A DNA stretch of 44,437 nt, taken from Clostridia bacterium. Its GTDB lineage: Bacteria; Bacillota; Clostridia; UMGS1810. The position numbers and the translations under genes were made by a program. The notes beneath the pieces were generated by a model, which saw nothing but the letters and a program-made list of their open reading frames with translations, made no database searches and had not been told where the DNA came from. Of the stretch, positions 16,888 to 26,162 are shown piece by piece. The stretch covers positions 1 through 44,437 of the forward strand of contig JAGATB010000023.1 in the NCBI GenBank assembly GCA_017621495.1, written 5' to 3'. How positions within the stretch are numbered: the first letter of the stretch is position 1; each line of letters starts with the position of its first letter.

Positions 16888-18108
16888 TCAAATGGAATGT
16901 GACGATTCTGATATTTCTCCGTCATACCCCAATGCCACTTTAATCTCTGCCAAGTAGAGCGGTGTGGCTGTTGCAACATTGTTATTAATTCTGAAACAAG
17001 ATGGTTTGGATGCATTATAGCTGTTATCAAGCTTCATATCCTCAATAACAAATTCTGCTGTTTTCCATAAACCGGTATTTGTTTTTGCGATTTTCACCTG
17101 TTTTGTATTATCGTTAATATCCTTGTAATCAATAATCAAATTTTTAGCATCACTGTCCAGATATTTAAGAATAATTGATACGGGTTTATCAGAGGCTTGT
17201 GTCAAATCAGCCTCAAGATTAACATAGAGTTTAGCTGATACAGTCATACATAAGCAATCCTCGACGGCACCGCTTATATCTTCCTTTGTTCCCCAGGAAA
17301 TTGCCTTGTCTGCTGTAGGCGGAAAAGCAGTGTCTATATTTGCACTCTCCTTTCCGGTTATGCTCATTAAAGTACCGGTCCATTTTCCCGAGCTGCTTCC
17401 GTCATAGTTGTCGGTAAGGTCGAGGGAAGCGACAGACAAAGTATTCGCTTCTTTCGTCAAAGGCAAGCTGCTTTCCGCACCGAGTTCATCTACAGCAGTT
17501 ACCTTATAGGAAAAATCTTCTCCGGTTATCAAGTTGCTGTCTGTGTACAATGCATCTGCTGTGGAAGCAACAAGCTCATCATTCCGATACACATTATATT
17601 TACTTATTTCAACATCGTCTTCTGCCCCCTGCCAGCTTAATACAATTTTGGTAGTTGTAGCCTCTACAGAGATTTCAGTAGGTGCAAGCGGTGCCTTGTT
17701 GCCAAGGGGAATCATTCGTTTCAGACTATCCCATAAAAAATACTTGTATTCATAATCTGAAGTATTGGGATAAATAACACTTGCAGATATATTTTCCGCA
17801 CTGCTGCCTGCTGATATCAGGGCACTGTTTGATTCTGCATATTCAAATATACCTGTTTTCTTATTAACCGAAGCCACAACAAGAAGAACTTGCTCATCAG
17901 TATCACCGTAGTTACTTAATGTTACATCAACCTTTACAGCTCCGGGAACAGGACCATCAATCGGGGTTTGCGTATCTTCATCCACTTGATAAAACTTTAT
18001 GTCGTCACAGGATATTCGGATGCCTGCTTTGTGACCTTCGGCGGCATAAACATTGACAACGCCGAAAAAGGTCATAATCATAAGTGAATACAGAAAAAAT
18101 TTTTTCAT
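16888..18108 (-). CDS. Secreted FN3 / beta-sandwich-module protein, no catalytic domain seen
   Basis: 406 residues with a signal peptide (MKKFFLYSLMIMTFFG..). The first domain resembles the N-terminal domain of the CE12-like protein and ends in the same style (YEYKYFLWDSLKRMIP against YTYKYFTWNSLDDLKP). An FN3 domain (about 140-225, YNVYRNDELVAS) and one beta-sandwich module (about 230-395, ending FRINNN...LYLAEIKV) follow. It looks like a binding or adaptor protein of the pectin system rather than an enzyme. The start at 18108 follows GGAGGA by eight bases; the in-frame ATG at 18126 lies before that site and is less likely. It sits between the SLH proteins and the PL22-like gene in the operon. 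Confidence 0.72.
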   Translation of the reverse strand: MKKFFLYSLMIMTFFGVVNVYAAEGHKAGIRISCDDIKFYQVDEDTQTPIDGPVPGAVKVDVTLSNYGDTDEQVLLVVASVNKKTGIFEYAESNSALISAGSSAENISASVIYPNTSDYEYKYFLWDSLKRMIPLGNKAPLAPTEISVEATTTKIVLSWQGAEDDVEISKYNVYRNDELVASTADALYTDSNLITGEDFSYKVTAVDELGAESSLPLTKEANTLSVASLDLTDNYDGSSSGKWTGTLMSITGKESANIDTAFPPTADKAISWGTKEDISGAVEDCLCMTVSAKLYVNLEADLTQASDKPVSIILKYLDSDAKNLIIDYKDINDNTKQVKIAKTNTGLWKTAEFVIEDMKLDNSYNASKPSCFRINNNVATATPLYLAEIKVALGYDGEISESSHSI

Positions 18109-18128
18109 ATCAGTGTTCCTCCGCATTA

Positions 18129-20741
18129 TTAATCTACAATAACTATTCCTATGCCCTGATTTCTTCTTGTGACTACCAGAACCTTGGAGCCTGTGCCGTG
18201 TGAACGTTTGGTTTTAATGTAATTCGGTGACGCTGCATAAACCCTTCGTCCCTCCCGTTCATCGCTGTTATAACCGTACCATTTTCCGGATGAAGAAAAC
18301 GGTATTCCGGTGATTGCTCCGTTATAATAAATTCCCATAGCAGCATCCTCAATATCAAATACCTCTGCGTATGTAACGGCAAGTTCACCGCCCAGCGACG
18401 AGCCTTTAATAAATTTTTGAAATTCATCAGAAGTATTATCCAAAGCACTGAATATGAGGGCGTACTCTACAATATGGCCATTATTATCCATATAAGGCAG
18501 AATTATATCCCCTTCTTTCAGGTTAACTGTATCAACACCCGGACAAAGGATTTCCGCTTCTGCATTATCATCGAGATAATATGCTGTCTCACTTCCGTTG
18601 CGATAACCTCGGATTAAAGTTCTGACATCGTCCTCATAAGCAGCTTGTCTGACAGAGGTTATAACAAGAAGCTGATTCGTATAATTAACTTTTGTATCCA
18701 AATCTTCAAGAACAATCGCATGGGGTACGTGACAATATCCATAGTCATACAGCATTACATTATACTTATCACCATCGGGAAGCGAAGATGCAGAACCAAT
18801 ATATAGTCCGTCTTCATCCACACTGCCATCATCTTCTCTCTTTTCAATTACAAACATGGTTGCCTGAGACGCTGCATAATCATCAAACGAATTGGCGGCA
18901 CTGCGATGTGCCATAGTCCCGGAAATGCCGTAAAAGTTAACATTTTCATAATCATTCTCAGCAGTTTCTGCATAATACAACTCATTAATTTTACCGGCAC
19001 CGTTAAGCGAAAACTTGACAAGCTGCTGAACGATGATATTGTTGTCTATGAAGTTGATATCATCCAATAAATCAATACAATCAATTTTTCCTGAATTTGT
19101 CTTTAGCTTATCATTACATTCGTATATTACAGTTTCGCCTTTTTGAGTAAAAATCTTTAACTTAATTACCTTTGACAAGCTTCCATGGTTTTCCCCGGAA
19201 AGTAAATAGCCGTATTCCAAAGCTGTATTTTCTATTGAAACATATGAAACCTTTCCGTCGAAAGACAGATAAAAACGACCTTTTGTACCCAAATCCAGCA
19301 CTGACTTACCGATTATGCTGTTCTCCGAATTGACATCGTTCATAAGTGTCTCAGAAACAGAATACCATGTATCGTTAATACTGATTTTGTCAGTGGTATA
19401 GTCGCACGCATCTATGCTTCCGTTCAAATACTCATTGCACACTATAATTTCCGCATATTCTCCATCTGAGCTTACCGCAGCTGAGATGATACAGCCTTTA
19501 ACAATTTTGTCAAACTGAATTTCTTCGCCCTGATTGTTATATAATCTGCATTTTGCCTTATCAATGTCAATTTTAAGATTTTTCCCGAAATAATCATATA
19601 TTTCACCGCTTATATGATTTATACCGTTTACAACATATGTTTCATAGCTTTTGATTTCCACCACATCGACTTTTCCGTCGGAATTGTTATCTATAAGTGT
19701 AAAATATCCGTTTTCGATTCTCAAATCATTTTCAAGCATTTCAACATATGCTTTATTATTGAGTATGTAGTCTGCATTTTCGTCAATTTTAATCTTCTTG
19801 CGGATTCCTTCCTCGTCTTCATATACAAAACAAGTACGTGAGAATTCCTTGTCATCATAGTATATATCATTTACTTCTATAACAGATATGGCATTCATAT
19901 CTCTGTTCACTTCAAAGTACAATACGCGCTTGGTAGGAGAAACTTCCTTATAGTACACATCAACATATCTTCCAAGTATATCCTGAGGTACACCATTCTC
20001 AAATCTGTAACTTTCTCCGTCGATAAGAATTCTGTCATCGGGGCATATATTATTTCCCGTAAGCGAGGTAAAACCGTTTGATGATACTACTCCGGAGGCA
20101 ACATAAATTCCAAAGAAATCATTCAGGACTGTGCCTTCATTTTCAAGAGTATATTTTGCTTCAGCTCCATAACTCTCCTGCTTGGGATAATGTGCAGTCA
20201 ATGTGTTATAATATAATATCAAGGCGCCTTTGTAGTCCAAATTGTCGTAAAAGCCACAACCTACATTATCTGTAAGTCTTGATTTTTCAGCGGCAGTAAT
20301 ATACGCCTGCGGATAACCACCCATGTCATTTTCAAGTTCAGAATATCCGATTAACGAAGCACATATTTTAACAGCTTCAATCAGGGTTATGTATCTTTCC
20401 GGATAAAAGTATCCATCACCATTACCCTTAATTATACCCCGTGAGTACAAAGAGTAAATAGCTGCAGCCGAATCATCGTCAGCCTCAACATCATTAAAAA
20501 TCTGTTGGGTCGAATCATATTGCATACTTCCGGAAAGGGCATGCACCATTTTTGCAAAATCAGCCCGTGATATATTTCCTTCTCTCATAACGAATTGTTC
20601 CTCCAAAAGTCCGAGAGAAGTCAGCATCTCAAAAATATCATTGCTGTACATACGAGAGGAAGCAGCATCTGCATAAAGCGGGGTTGATATTGCACTTAAT
20701 GTAAAAATTAAAATAAAAATATTTATAGCAAATTTTTTCAT
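18129..20741 (-). CDS. SLH-domain surface protein of unknown function
   Basis: 870 residues with a signal peptide (1-27). The first 180 residues form SLH-type repeats: RADFAKMVHALSG, a DV-rich linker, YSLYSRGIIKGNGDGYFYPERYITLIEAVKI (written in part), which bind secondary cell-wall polymer and hold proteins at the surface. The remaining about 650 residues are rich in beta strands, Asp and Tyr, and contain no motif I recognise as catalytic. Short repeated ideas such as ILIDGESYRFENG and ISINDTWYSVSETL suggest a repeated beta fold. It could be a structural, binding or undescribed enzymatic component. AAAGGA precedes the ATG and its stop lies 20 bases before the next gene's start. Confidence 0.7.
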   Translation of the reverse strand: MKKFAINIFILIFTLSAISTPLYADAASSRMYSNDIFEMLTSLGLLEEQFVMREGNISRADFAKMVHALSGSMQYDSTQQIFNDVEADDDSAAAIYSLYSRGIIKGNGDGYFYPERYITLIEAVKICASLIGYSELENDMGGYPQAYITAAEKSRLTDNVGCGFYDNLDYKGALILYYNTLTAHYPKQESYGAEAKYTLENEGTVLNDFFGIYVASGVVSSNGFTSLTGNNICPDDRILIDGESYRFENGVPQDILGRYVDVYYKEVSPTKRVLYFEVNRDMNAISVIEVNDIYYDDKEFSRTCFVYEDEEGIRKKIKIDENADYILNNKAYVEMLENDLRIENGYFTLIDNNSDGKVDVVEIKSYETYVVNGINHISGEIYDYFGKNLKIDIDKAKCRLYNNQGEEIQFDKIVKGCIISAAVSSDGEYAEIIVCNEYLNGSIDACDYTTDKISINDTWYSVSETLMNDVNSENSIIGKSVLDLGTKGRFYLSFDGKVSYVSIENTALEYGYLLSGENHGSLSKVIKLKIFTQKGETVIYECNDKLKTNSGKIDCIDLLDDINFIDNNIIVQQLVKFSLNGAGKINELYYAETAENDYENVNFYGISGTMAHRSAANSFDDYAASQATMFVIEKREDDGSVDEDGLYIGSASSLPDGDKYNVMLYDYGYCHVPHAIVLEDLDTKVNYTNQLLVITSVRQAAYEDDVRTLIRGYRNGSETAYYLDDNAEAEILCPGVDTVNLKEGDIILPYMDNNGHIVEYALIFSALDNTSDEFQKFIKGSSLGGELAVTYAEVFDIEDAAMGIYYNGAITGIPFSSSGKWYGYNSDEREGRRVYAASPNYIKTKRSHGTGSKVLVVTRRNQGIGIVIVD

Positions 20742-20763
20742 AACTATTTCCTTTCGTATAATA

Positions 20764-22497
20764 TTAGTTTATATATCCACAGAATTTCATTGCGTTGTAT
20801 ATGAGTTGAGCAGCCTCCGAACGGCTAAGACTGCTTTGTGGATAATATAAACCATCATCGCTGCCATTTAAAACTTCACAATTATACAGAGTATATACTG
20901 CTGTCTTAGCATATTCGGAGATATCAGAATTATCCTTAAATCCTCCATAGATATTGATATCTTTAATTTCGGGCTTTAGAGCACGATAAAGGATAACTGC
21001 TGCATCCTGACGTAAAATTGTTTCTCCTGCACCAAAAAGCTCACTGCTTATTCCGTTTATTAATTCCGCTCTGACTCCACGGTAAACATATTCTGCATAC
21101 CAATCTTTTTCTACAACGTCATTAAAGCCTATTTCTTTAGTATTTTCCTCAAGAATATCTTCAAATGCCGATACCACAAGTTTGAGGAATTGTTCTCTTG
21201 TAACATGTTCCTGCGGTCTGAATGTATTATCTTCAAAGCCATTTACAATGTTTTTTTCAGCAAGAGACATAATAGAAGTATAGCCCCAAAATTCCGTGTT
21301 CACATCAGAAAAACCTTCTGATGTTATATTTTCTACTGAATTTAATGTATTTTGAACCTGATTTGTTGTTACCGTATCCTGAACAGAGGGCTTGAAGCTT
21401 CCGCCGCTTCCGGATGATGTATTTTTCTTAGCAGAGGTTGTATTTTGTTCTTTTGTCAGTGCTTCTACACGATTGTCAAATGCAAGCTTTATATCTGCTA
21501 AGGATGTAAAATTTTTCTCAAAGAGAGCTTTTGCAACCTCGATACTGTCCAACTTAGCATAATCTCCCGTGACGGAAATATTAATTACATCACAATATTT
21601 TTTAAGCAAAGCATCCATCTCTGACTTTGCAGCATTATTTACGGAATACAGCACTGTTTTGCTCGTGAGATAATCGGAAAGAGACTTATATATTTCCACA
21701 TACGACTCGGTTTCGGCAGATAGAATAAGCGACAATGCCTGAGATAGTATGTCATCTTTAAAAGTCTTATAATCTGCATTTTGAGTATCAAATCCGATTG
21801 CAGCAGCATTTGTATCCAGATATTCATCAAGTGCCGTCACATCTTCAATCTGCATAAAGTCATATATTTCTGCCGCATCTTCGTATAATGTCTTTATATC
21901 AGAAAAATTCTTAAACTCACCGGTTTCTAACGCTTCTCTCAACTTGATAAAACACAGTGATATATCGTTACCGACCATATCCCAATCTGAACTTATATCA
22001 ATATTAAGAATGTCCTTATATTCTCTAAATGAATTTCGCAAACTTTCAATTTCATTTTCAGCTACATTGAAATTAGCAACAATATCAGCTTTACTCTGTG
22101 AATTAAGGAAATAGACTTCATCATAAAGTTCATTATATGAATAAACATCTGAACCTGCGTAAATTCTGTAATAGCCCGACGGCATGGTATCGGTAAGCGA
22201 AAATTCGTGCCTCCATTCACCATTTTGGGTGGTAATCTCTGCCATCAAAGCAACCACTTCATTTATGGGAGTGCCGTTTTTAAAATCATCTGCACTGTGC
22301 TCCGGATAAAAGACAGCGATACTGACAACATCCGAAAGCATACTGTTAAGTTCTCCGTATACGTTTACTTTTCCGGTATCATTATTTATGTCTGCATTAA
22401 CAGTAAGCATAGTAAGCGAAGAAGCTGCGTGTACACATGCAATAGAGGAAATCATATATGTTATTAAAATACATACAGCAAGCAATTTTTTACGCAT
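20764..22497 (-). CDS. Surface protein with three C-terminal SLH domains
   Basis: 577 residues with a signal peptide (1-24). An N-terminal beta domain (about 30-130) is followed by a helical region with repeated KTFKDDILSQALSL-like segments (about 140-350) and a Ser/Gly-rich linker (NTSSGSGGSFKPS). Three SLH repeats form the C-terminus: EFWGYTSIMSLAEKNIVNGF, DWYAEYVYRGVRAELINGIS and YAKTAVYTLYNCEVLNGSDD. It would sit non-covalently on the cell wall. No enzyme domain is seen, so a spacer, scaffold or glycan-capture role is likely. GGAG precedes the ATG. It follows the ABC permease genes and opens the block of exported proteins. Confidence 0.8.
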   Translation of the reverse strand: MRKKLLAVCILITYMISSIACVHAASSLTMLTVNADINNDTGKVNVYGELNSMLSDVVSIAVFYPEHSADDFKNGTPINEVVALMAEITTQNGEWRHEFSLTDTMPSGYYRIYAGSDVYSYNELYDEVYFLNSQSKADIVANFNVAENEIESLRNSFREYKDILNIDISSDWDMVGNDISLCFIKLREALETGEFKNFSDIKTLYEDAAEIYDFMQIEDVTALDEYLDTNAAAIGFDTQNADYKTFKDDILSQALSLILSAETESYVEIYKSLSDYLTSKTVLYSVNNAAKSEMDALLKKYCDVINISVTGDYAKLDSIEVAKALFEKNFTSLADIKLAFDNRVEALTKEQNTTSAKKNTSSGSGGSFKPSVQDTVTTNQVQNTLNSVENITSEGFSDVNTEFWGYTSIMSLAEKNIVNGFEDNTFRPQEHVTREQFLKLVVSAFEDILEENTKEIGFNDVVEKDWYAEYVYRGVRAELINGISSELFGAGETILRQDAAVILYRALKPEIKDINIYGGFKDNSDISEYAKTAVYTLYNCEVLNGSDDGLYYPQSSLSRSEAAQLIYNAMKFCGYIN

Positions 22498-22540
22498 ACA
22501 AATTCTCCTTTCATTGGGTATAAGTAATTTGAGGACGCAC

Positions 22541-23422
22541 TCACCCTTTTACTGCCCCTGACATGACACCTTTTACAAAGTACTTTTGCAAAAACGGATA
22601 CACACAAAGTATAGGAAGTGTTGATACAATTATTATTGCATACTTTATACTCTCTGAAATTGCCTGTGCATCCATTTCGTTTGCATCCTGATTCATCAGA
22701 TCGGTGTTATTCTGAATGAGAATTTCCCTGAGAATAAGCTGCAAAGGAAATTTGTTTCTGTCCTGTAGAAATATCATAGCATTAAACCATGCATTCCAAT
22801 GTGCAACAGCATAGTAGAGCACCATTACAGACAGAATTGGCAATGAGAGGGGCATTACAATTCTAAAGAGAATATGCATATGATTGGCTCCATCAATTTT
22901 TGCTGCTTCTTCAAGGCTGTCCGGAATTGATTCTAAGGACGTCTTCATAACAATCATATTGTATGTACTTATTGCTGTAGGGAGAATTACTGCCCACCGT
23001 GAATCGTACAATCCCAAATTCTTTACTGTAAGAAAGAAAGGTATCATACCGCCCGAAAAATACATTGTAAAAATCACATAAAAGAATATTGGTTTTTGAA
23101 AGAGCACATTTTTTCTGGAGAAAAAGTATGCTGCAATCGATGTAAGCACAATATTCAATAAAAGCGAAACGCCTACAATAATCAATGTGTTAATATATCC
23201 GCTTGCAATCATGGGGTTTTCACTGACGCTGCGGTAAGCCTCAAAGTTAAATCCCAAAGGTTTCCACAAAATCCCACCATATGACATCAGTTCTACAGAG
23301 TTGCTTAATGAAGCAAACAATACGTAAACTAACGGATACAGCATAACAATTGAAATAACTGATAACAGTAAAGTATTTATAACTATAAACAATTTTCTCA
23401 AAAAGCTTTCTTTAATTTTCAT
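22541..23422 (-). CDS. ABC transporter permease, LplC/YtcP type
   Basis: 293 residues with six membrane segments, the second permease of a CUT1-like oligosaccharide importer. The cytoplasmic EAA loop reads LEEAAKIDGANHMHILFRIV, which contacts the ATPase. The closest functional relatives by look and context are Bacillus YtcP/LplC, used for rhamnogalacturonan oligosaccharides or related compounds. No ATPase is encoded here; such importers usually share a general MsmX-like ATPase encoded elsewhere. GGAGG precedes the ATG. It lies nine bases after the partner permease. Confidence 0.9.
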   Translation of the reverse strand: MKIKESFLRKLFIVINTLLLSVISIVMLYPLVYVLFASLSNSVELMSYGGILWKPLGFNFEAYRSVSENPMIASGYINTLIIVGVSLLLNIVLTSIAAYFFSRKNVLFQKPIFFYVIFTMYFSGGMIPFFLTVKNLGLYDSRWAVILPTAISTYNMIVMKTSLESIPDSLEEAAKIDGANHMHILFRIVMPLSLPILSVMVLYYAVAHWNAWFNAMIFLQDRNKFPLQLILREILIQNNTDLMNQDANEMDAQAISESIKYAIIIVSTLPILCVYPFLQKYFVKGVMSGAVKG

Positions 23423-23431
23423 ACTGCCCTC

Positions 23432-24379
23432 CTACCACAAGCCGGAACCGTTTATCATTTTGCTTATTTTGTTTGATAATATAAGCAGAGTCACATTTAT
23501 AACAGAGTTAAACAGACCAACTGCCGTGCTGAAGCTCCAGCTGCGTTCCTGCAAACCTCTTCTGTAAACATATGTTGAAATAACATCAGCAACATCGCGA
23601 GTGCTGGCATTATACAATAAAATTATCTTTTCGTATCCTACGTTAAGCATTGAGCCAATCTTCATAATAAGCAGAATAACAATTGTGGGCAAGATTGCCG
23701 GAAGAGTGATATGCCACATCTTTCGCATTTCACCGGCACCATCTATTGTAGCCGCTTCATACAAAGCTTTGTCTATTGCGGTAAGTGCAGCAAGATAAAT
23801 AATAGTATTCCAACCTGCCTCCTGCCAAATGCCGGATATTACATATATTGGCGTGAAGTACTTAGTTTCTGCCAGCATGGTTACACGTTCTCCGCCAAAA
23901 AATGCAATGATATCATTGATAAGACCTGTGCTGACCGTAAAGTCTTTAATCATACCGGCTACAACCACTATTGAAATAAAGTGAGGCAGATATGTACAGG
24001 TCTGAACAATACCCTTGAAACGCTTGTTTCTGACTTCGTTTATTAAAAGCGCAAGTATTATTGGCATAGGAAATCCAAAAATAATATTAGCACAACTGAT
24101 CCTGAGTGTGTTTCTTAACAGCTTTAAAAAAGAGTTCCCGGTCATAAAATCAATAAAGTGCTTTAAACCTACGAATTCACTCCCCATAAAACCCTTTGCA
24201 GGAGTGTAATCCTGAAATGCTATTATAATTCCATACATAGGTAAATAGGAAAACACAAAATAAAAAATAATTACCGGTATCATTATGAGATAAAGCTCTT
24301 TGTTACGCATAATATCCTTTTTGATATTTTCTGAAGAAAATTTATAACTTTTGTGTTTCGACACAATTTGTTTTTTCAT
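23432..24379 (-). CDS. ABC transporter permease, LplB/YteP type
   Basis: 315 residues, six membrane segments after a basic N-terminus, with the motif YLIMIPVIIFYFVFSYLPMYG typical of LplB/YteP permeases (written in part). The EAA loop reads YEAATIDGAGEMRKMWHITL. With the LplC-type protein it forms the membrane channel for the oligosaccharide delivered by the lipoprotein encoded upstream. GGAGG precedes the ATG, 24 bases after the binding protein gene, so it is clearly in the same operon. Confidence 0.9.
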   Translation of the reverse strand: MKKQIVSKHKSYKFSSENIKKDIMRNKELYLIMIPVIIFYFVFSYLPMYGIIIAFQDYTPAKGFMGSEFVGLKHFIDFMTGNSFLKLLRNTLRISCANIIFGFPMPIILALLINEVRNKRFKGIVQTCTYLPHFISIVVVAGMIKDFTVSTGLINDIIAFFGGERVTMLAETKYFTPIYVISGIWQEAGWNTIIYLAALTAIDKALYEAATIDGAGEMRKMWHITLPAILPTIVILLIMKIGSMLNVGYEKIILLYNASTRDVADVISTYVYRRGLQERSWSFSTAVGLFNSVINVTLLILSNKISKMINGSGLW

Positions 24380-24402
24380 GGTTGACCTCCAAATGAAATT
24401 TG

Positions 24403-25998
24403 CTATCTGCTGCTGTATCTGTCTATGGCTGTTTCAATGATTTCTATTACTCGTTTATAATTTAAATTTTCAAGCTCGGCAATATATTTATCCCACTCTT
24501 TGAAGCTTCTTTTGCCCAATATAAAATTAAGGGTGTTCGTCTCTATAAATGCATCTATTTCCGTTTTCAGGGAGGCATATTCCGAACTTTCTTCACTTGT
24601 ATAAGTTACCGGCGGAATGGCATGAAGCTCAGAATCATTTTGCCAGATTTCAAGAGCTTCCAATTGCTGAGGCAGTTCATAATACTGTTCAATATAGCGT
24701 TTGTCCTGAATTATCGGGAACGAGTTATTTGCTCTTATATTCATGGACATTGCCTGAATTATACTGAGTCCGTCGGGATTGTTGGTGATTTTCTCAGTGT
24801 AGGTCGGATAGCCATCAATCATCTCATAATCTTCGCCTTCTACACCAAAGTTGTTAAGCATGTGACCTTCAAGGCTGTATGAATAATCCAGCCACCATGC
24901 AGCAAGTACGGGATCCTTACAGCTGGTTGTAATTGCAGCAGAAGCAGATGAATTATACTTGCTTCTTTTTGCACCAAATTCAATAGGGTCTCCTTCTTTA
25001 AGCACAGGATAAGGTGCTGCTTTAATATCAAAGCTGCTGCCGCTATCCTTAAATGCATTCAAAAAATATCCTAACTGACCACCGCCGGCACCATGTGTCG
25101 CTCCGGATCTTTCGCTCAATATGTTATAATTATATTGTTTAATGTCCATGACTGCAAAATCCTTATCAAGCAATCCTTCGTCATACCACTTTTTCATGGT
25201 CATCAGATATTGCTTATAGCCATCCTCGGCAGGTCCCAGCTTTACCTTACCGTCATCCATATAAAAAGTATTGGAAACGCCATAGGCACCTGCAAAATTG
25301 CTTATCTGACTTGCCATAAGCGAAAGCGGTGACTCAACACCCAATTTGTTTTTAAACGCTGTCAGTACCTCATACCAATCATCAATAGTCTGCGGAACAT
25401 CCATACTAACCTTTTTCAACCAGTCATTCCTAATCATAAAACCATTGGTAGTCATCAACAATTCGTCCGAGACAATTGCGGGGAAGCAATAGTATTTACC
25501 TTCATCTGTTTTTATCATACGGTCAAGGTCCGGATTTTCTTTAAGATATGCAGGAAGATGGGTCAAATTTTTTTCCATGATATCGTTAAGTTCGATAATT
25601 ACATCATCGTCAATGAATGACTGCGGTCCGCCGGTTTGTCCAAGCCAGTTTGTTTGAATAATGTCGGGCATTTCTCCGGATGCAATAAATAAGTTTAATG
25701 CCTCGCTCTCTTGTCCTGCAACAGGGTGTATATACTTCACCTTTATTCCTGTACGTTTTTCAAGCTCTTTTGCAAATTCAGTTTCGCCAAAATCCTTTAC
25801 CTTGTCGGCCAAGCTGGCAGGCAAAGGACACCAATAAGTAAGTGTGGTCTCTGCCTCAACAGGATATGTGGCTTTTCCCTCACGTTTTACAATTTCTGCG
25901 GTTTCTTTTTTGCCACAACCGGAACCGGAAGCAATAATCGCAGCAATCGCAATAACAGCAATACATTTTTTTCTTAAGTTTTTAAATCTTTCATTCAT
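24403..25998 (-). CDS. Extracellular solute-binding lipoprotein, LplA/YtcQ type
   Basis: 531 residues, a typical length for LplA/YtcQ-like binding proteins. A lipobox ends at Cys28 (IIASGSGC), so the mature protein is anchored in the membrane outer face. The body has the family pattern TLTYWCPLP, a FAKELEKRTGIKVKYIHP segment and Trp/Tyr-rich stretches for sugar stacking. It delivers an oligosaccharide, most likely from RG-I or pectin given the neighbours, to the two permeases downstream. GAGGAGG precedes the ATG. A promoter at 26085-26113 with TGAGCAT elements lies in the 164-base gap before it, so this is the first gene of the main operon. Confidence 0.92.
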   Translation of the reverse strand: MNERFKNLRKKCIAVIAIAAIIASGSGCGKKETAEIVKREGKATYPVEAETTLTYWCPLPASLADKVKDFGETEFAKELEKRTGIKVKYIHPVAGQESEALNLFIASGEMPDIIQTNWLGQTGGPQSFIDDDVIIELNDIMEKNLTHLPAYLKENPDLDRMIKTDEGKYYCFPAIVSDELLMTTNGFMIRNDWLKKVSMDVPQTIDDWYEVLTAFKNKLGVESPLSLMASQISNFAGAYGVSNTFYMDDGKVKLGPAEDGYKQYLMTMKKWYDEGLLDKDFAVMDIKQYNYNILSERSGATHGAGGGQLGYFLNAFKDSGSSFDIKAAPYPVLKEGDPIEFGAKRSKYNSSASAAITTSCKDPVLAAWWLDYSYSLEGHMLNNFGVEGEDYEMIDGYPTYTEKITNNPDGLSIIQAMSMNIRANNSFPIIQDKRYIEQYYELPQQLEALEIWQNDSELHAIPPVTYTSEESSEYASLKTEIDAFIETNTLNFILGKRSFKEWDKYIAELENLNYKRVIEIIETAIDRYSSR

Positions 25999-26045
25999 TC
26001 AACTTCATCCTCCTCATTCATTGTTTATAAATCAATTTTCAAAAT

Positions 26046-26121
26046 TGAGCATATTTAAAATGCTCATTGACCGGTTACAGTTTAATTATATCAACTGCAA
26101 TTCTCCAAATCAATGAGCATT
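26046..26121. promoter_or_regulatory. TGAGCAT operator candidates around the importer promoter
   Basis: A 12-bp perfect inverted repeat (AATGCTCATTGA at 26059-26070 and its complement at 26110-26121) brackets the promoter. A third copy of the heptamer TGAGCAT lies at 26046-26052, forming TGAGCAT-N7-ATGCTCA with the 26060-26066 copy. One copy abuts the -35 on its upstream side, the usual place for an AraC-type activator. The other two lie downstream of the start site. The adjacent AraC-type regulator is the obvious candidate ligand. Confidence 0.5.
26085..26113 (-). promoter_or_regulatory. Promoter of the importer/pectin operon
   Basis: On the minus strand TTGATT and TATAAT are spaced by 17 bases, giving a predicted start near 26078 and a leader of about 80 bases. 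The -35 overlaps the end of an inverted-repeat arm. Confidence 0.65.
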
Positions 26122-26162
26122 TTTTCCAAACGATGTGCAAAAATTAAGTTTTGCATATTCTT

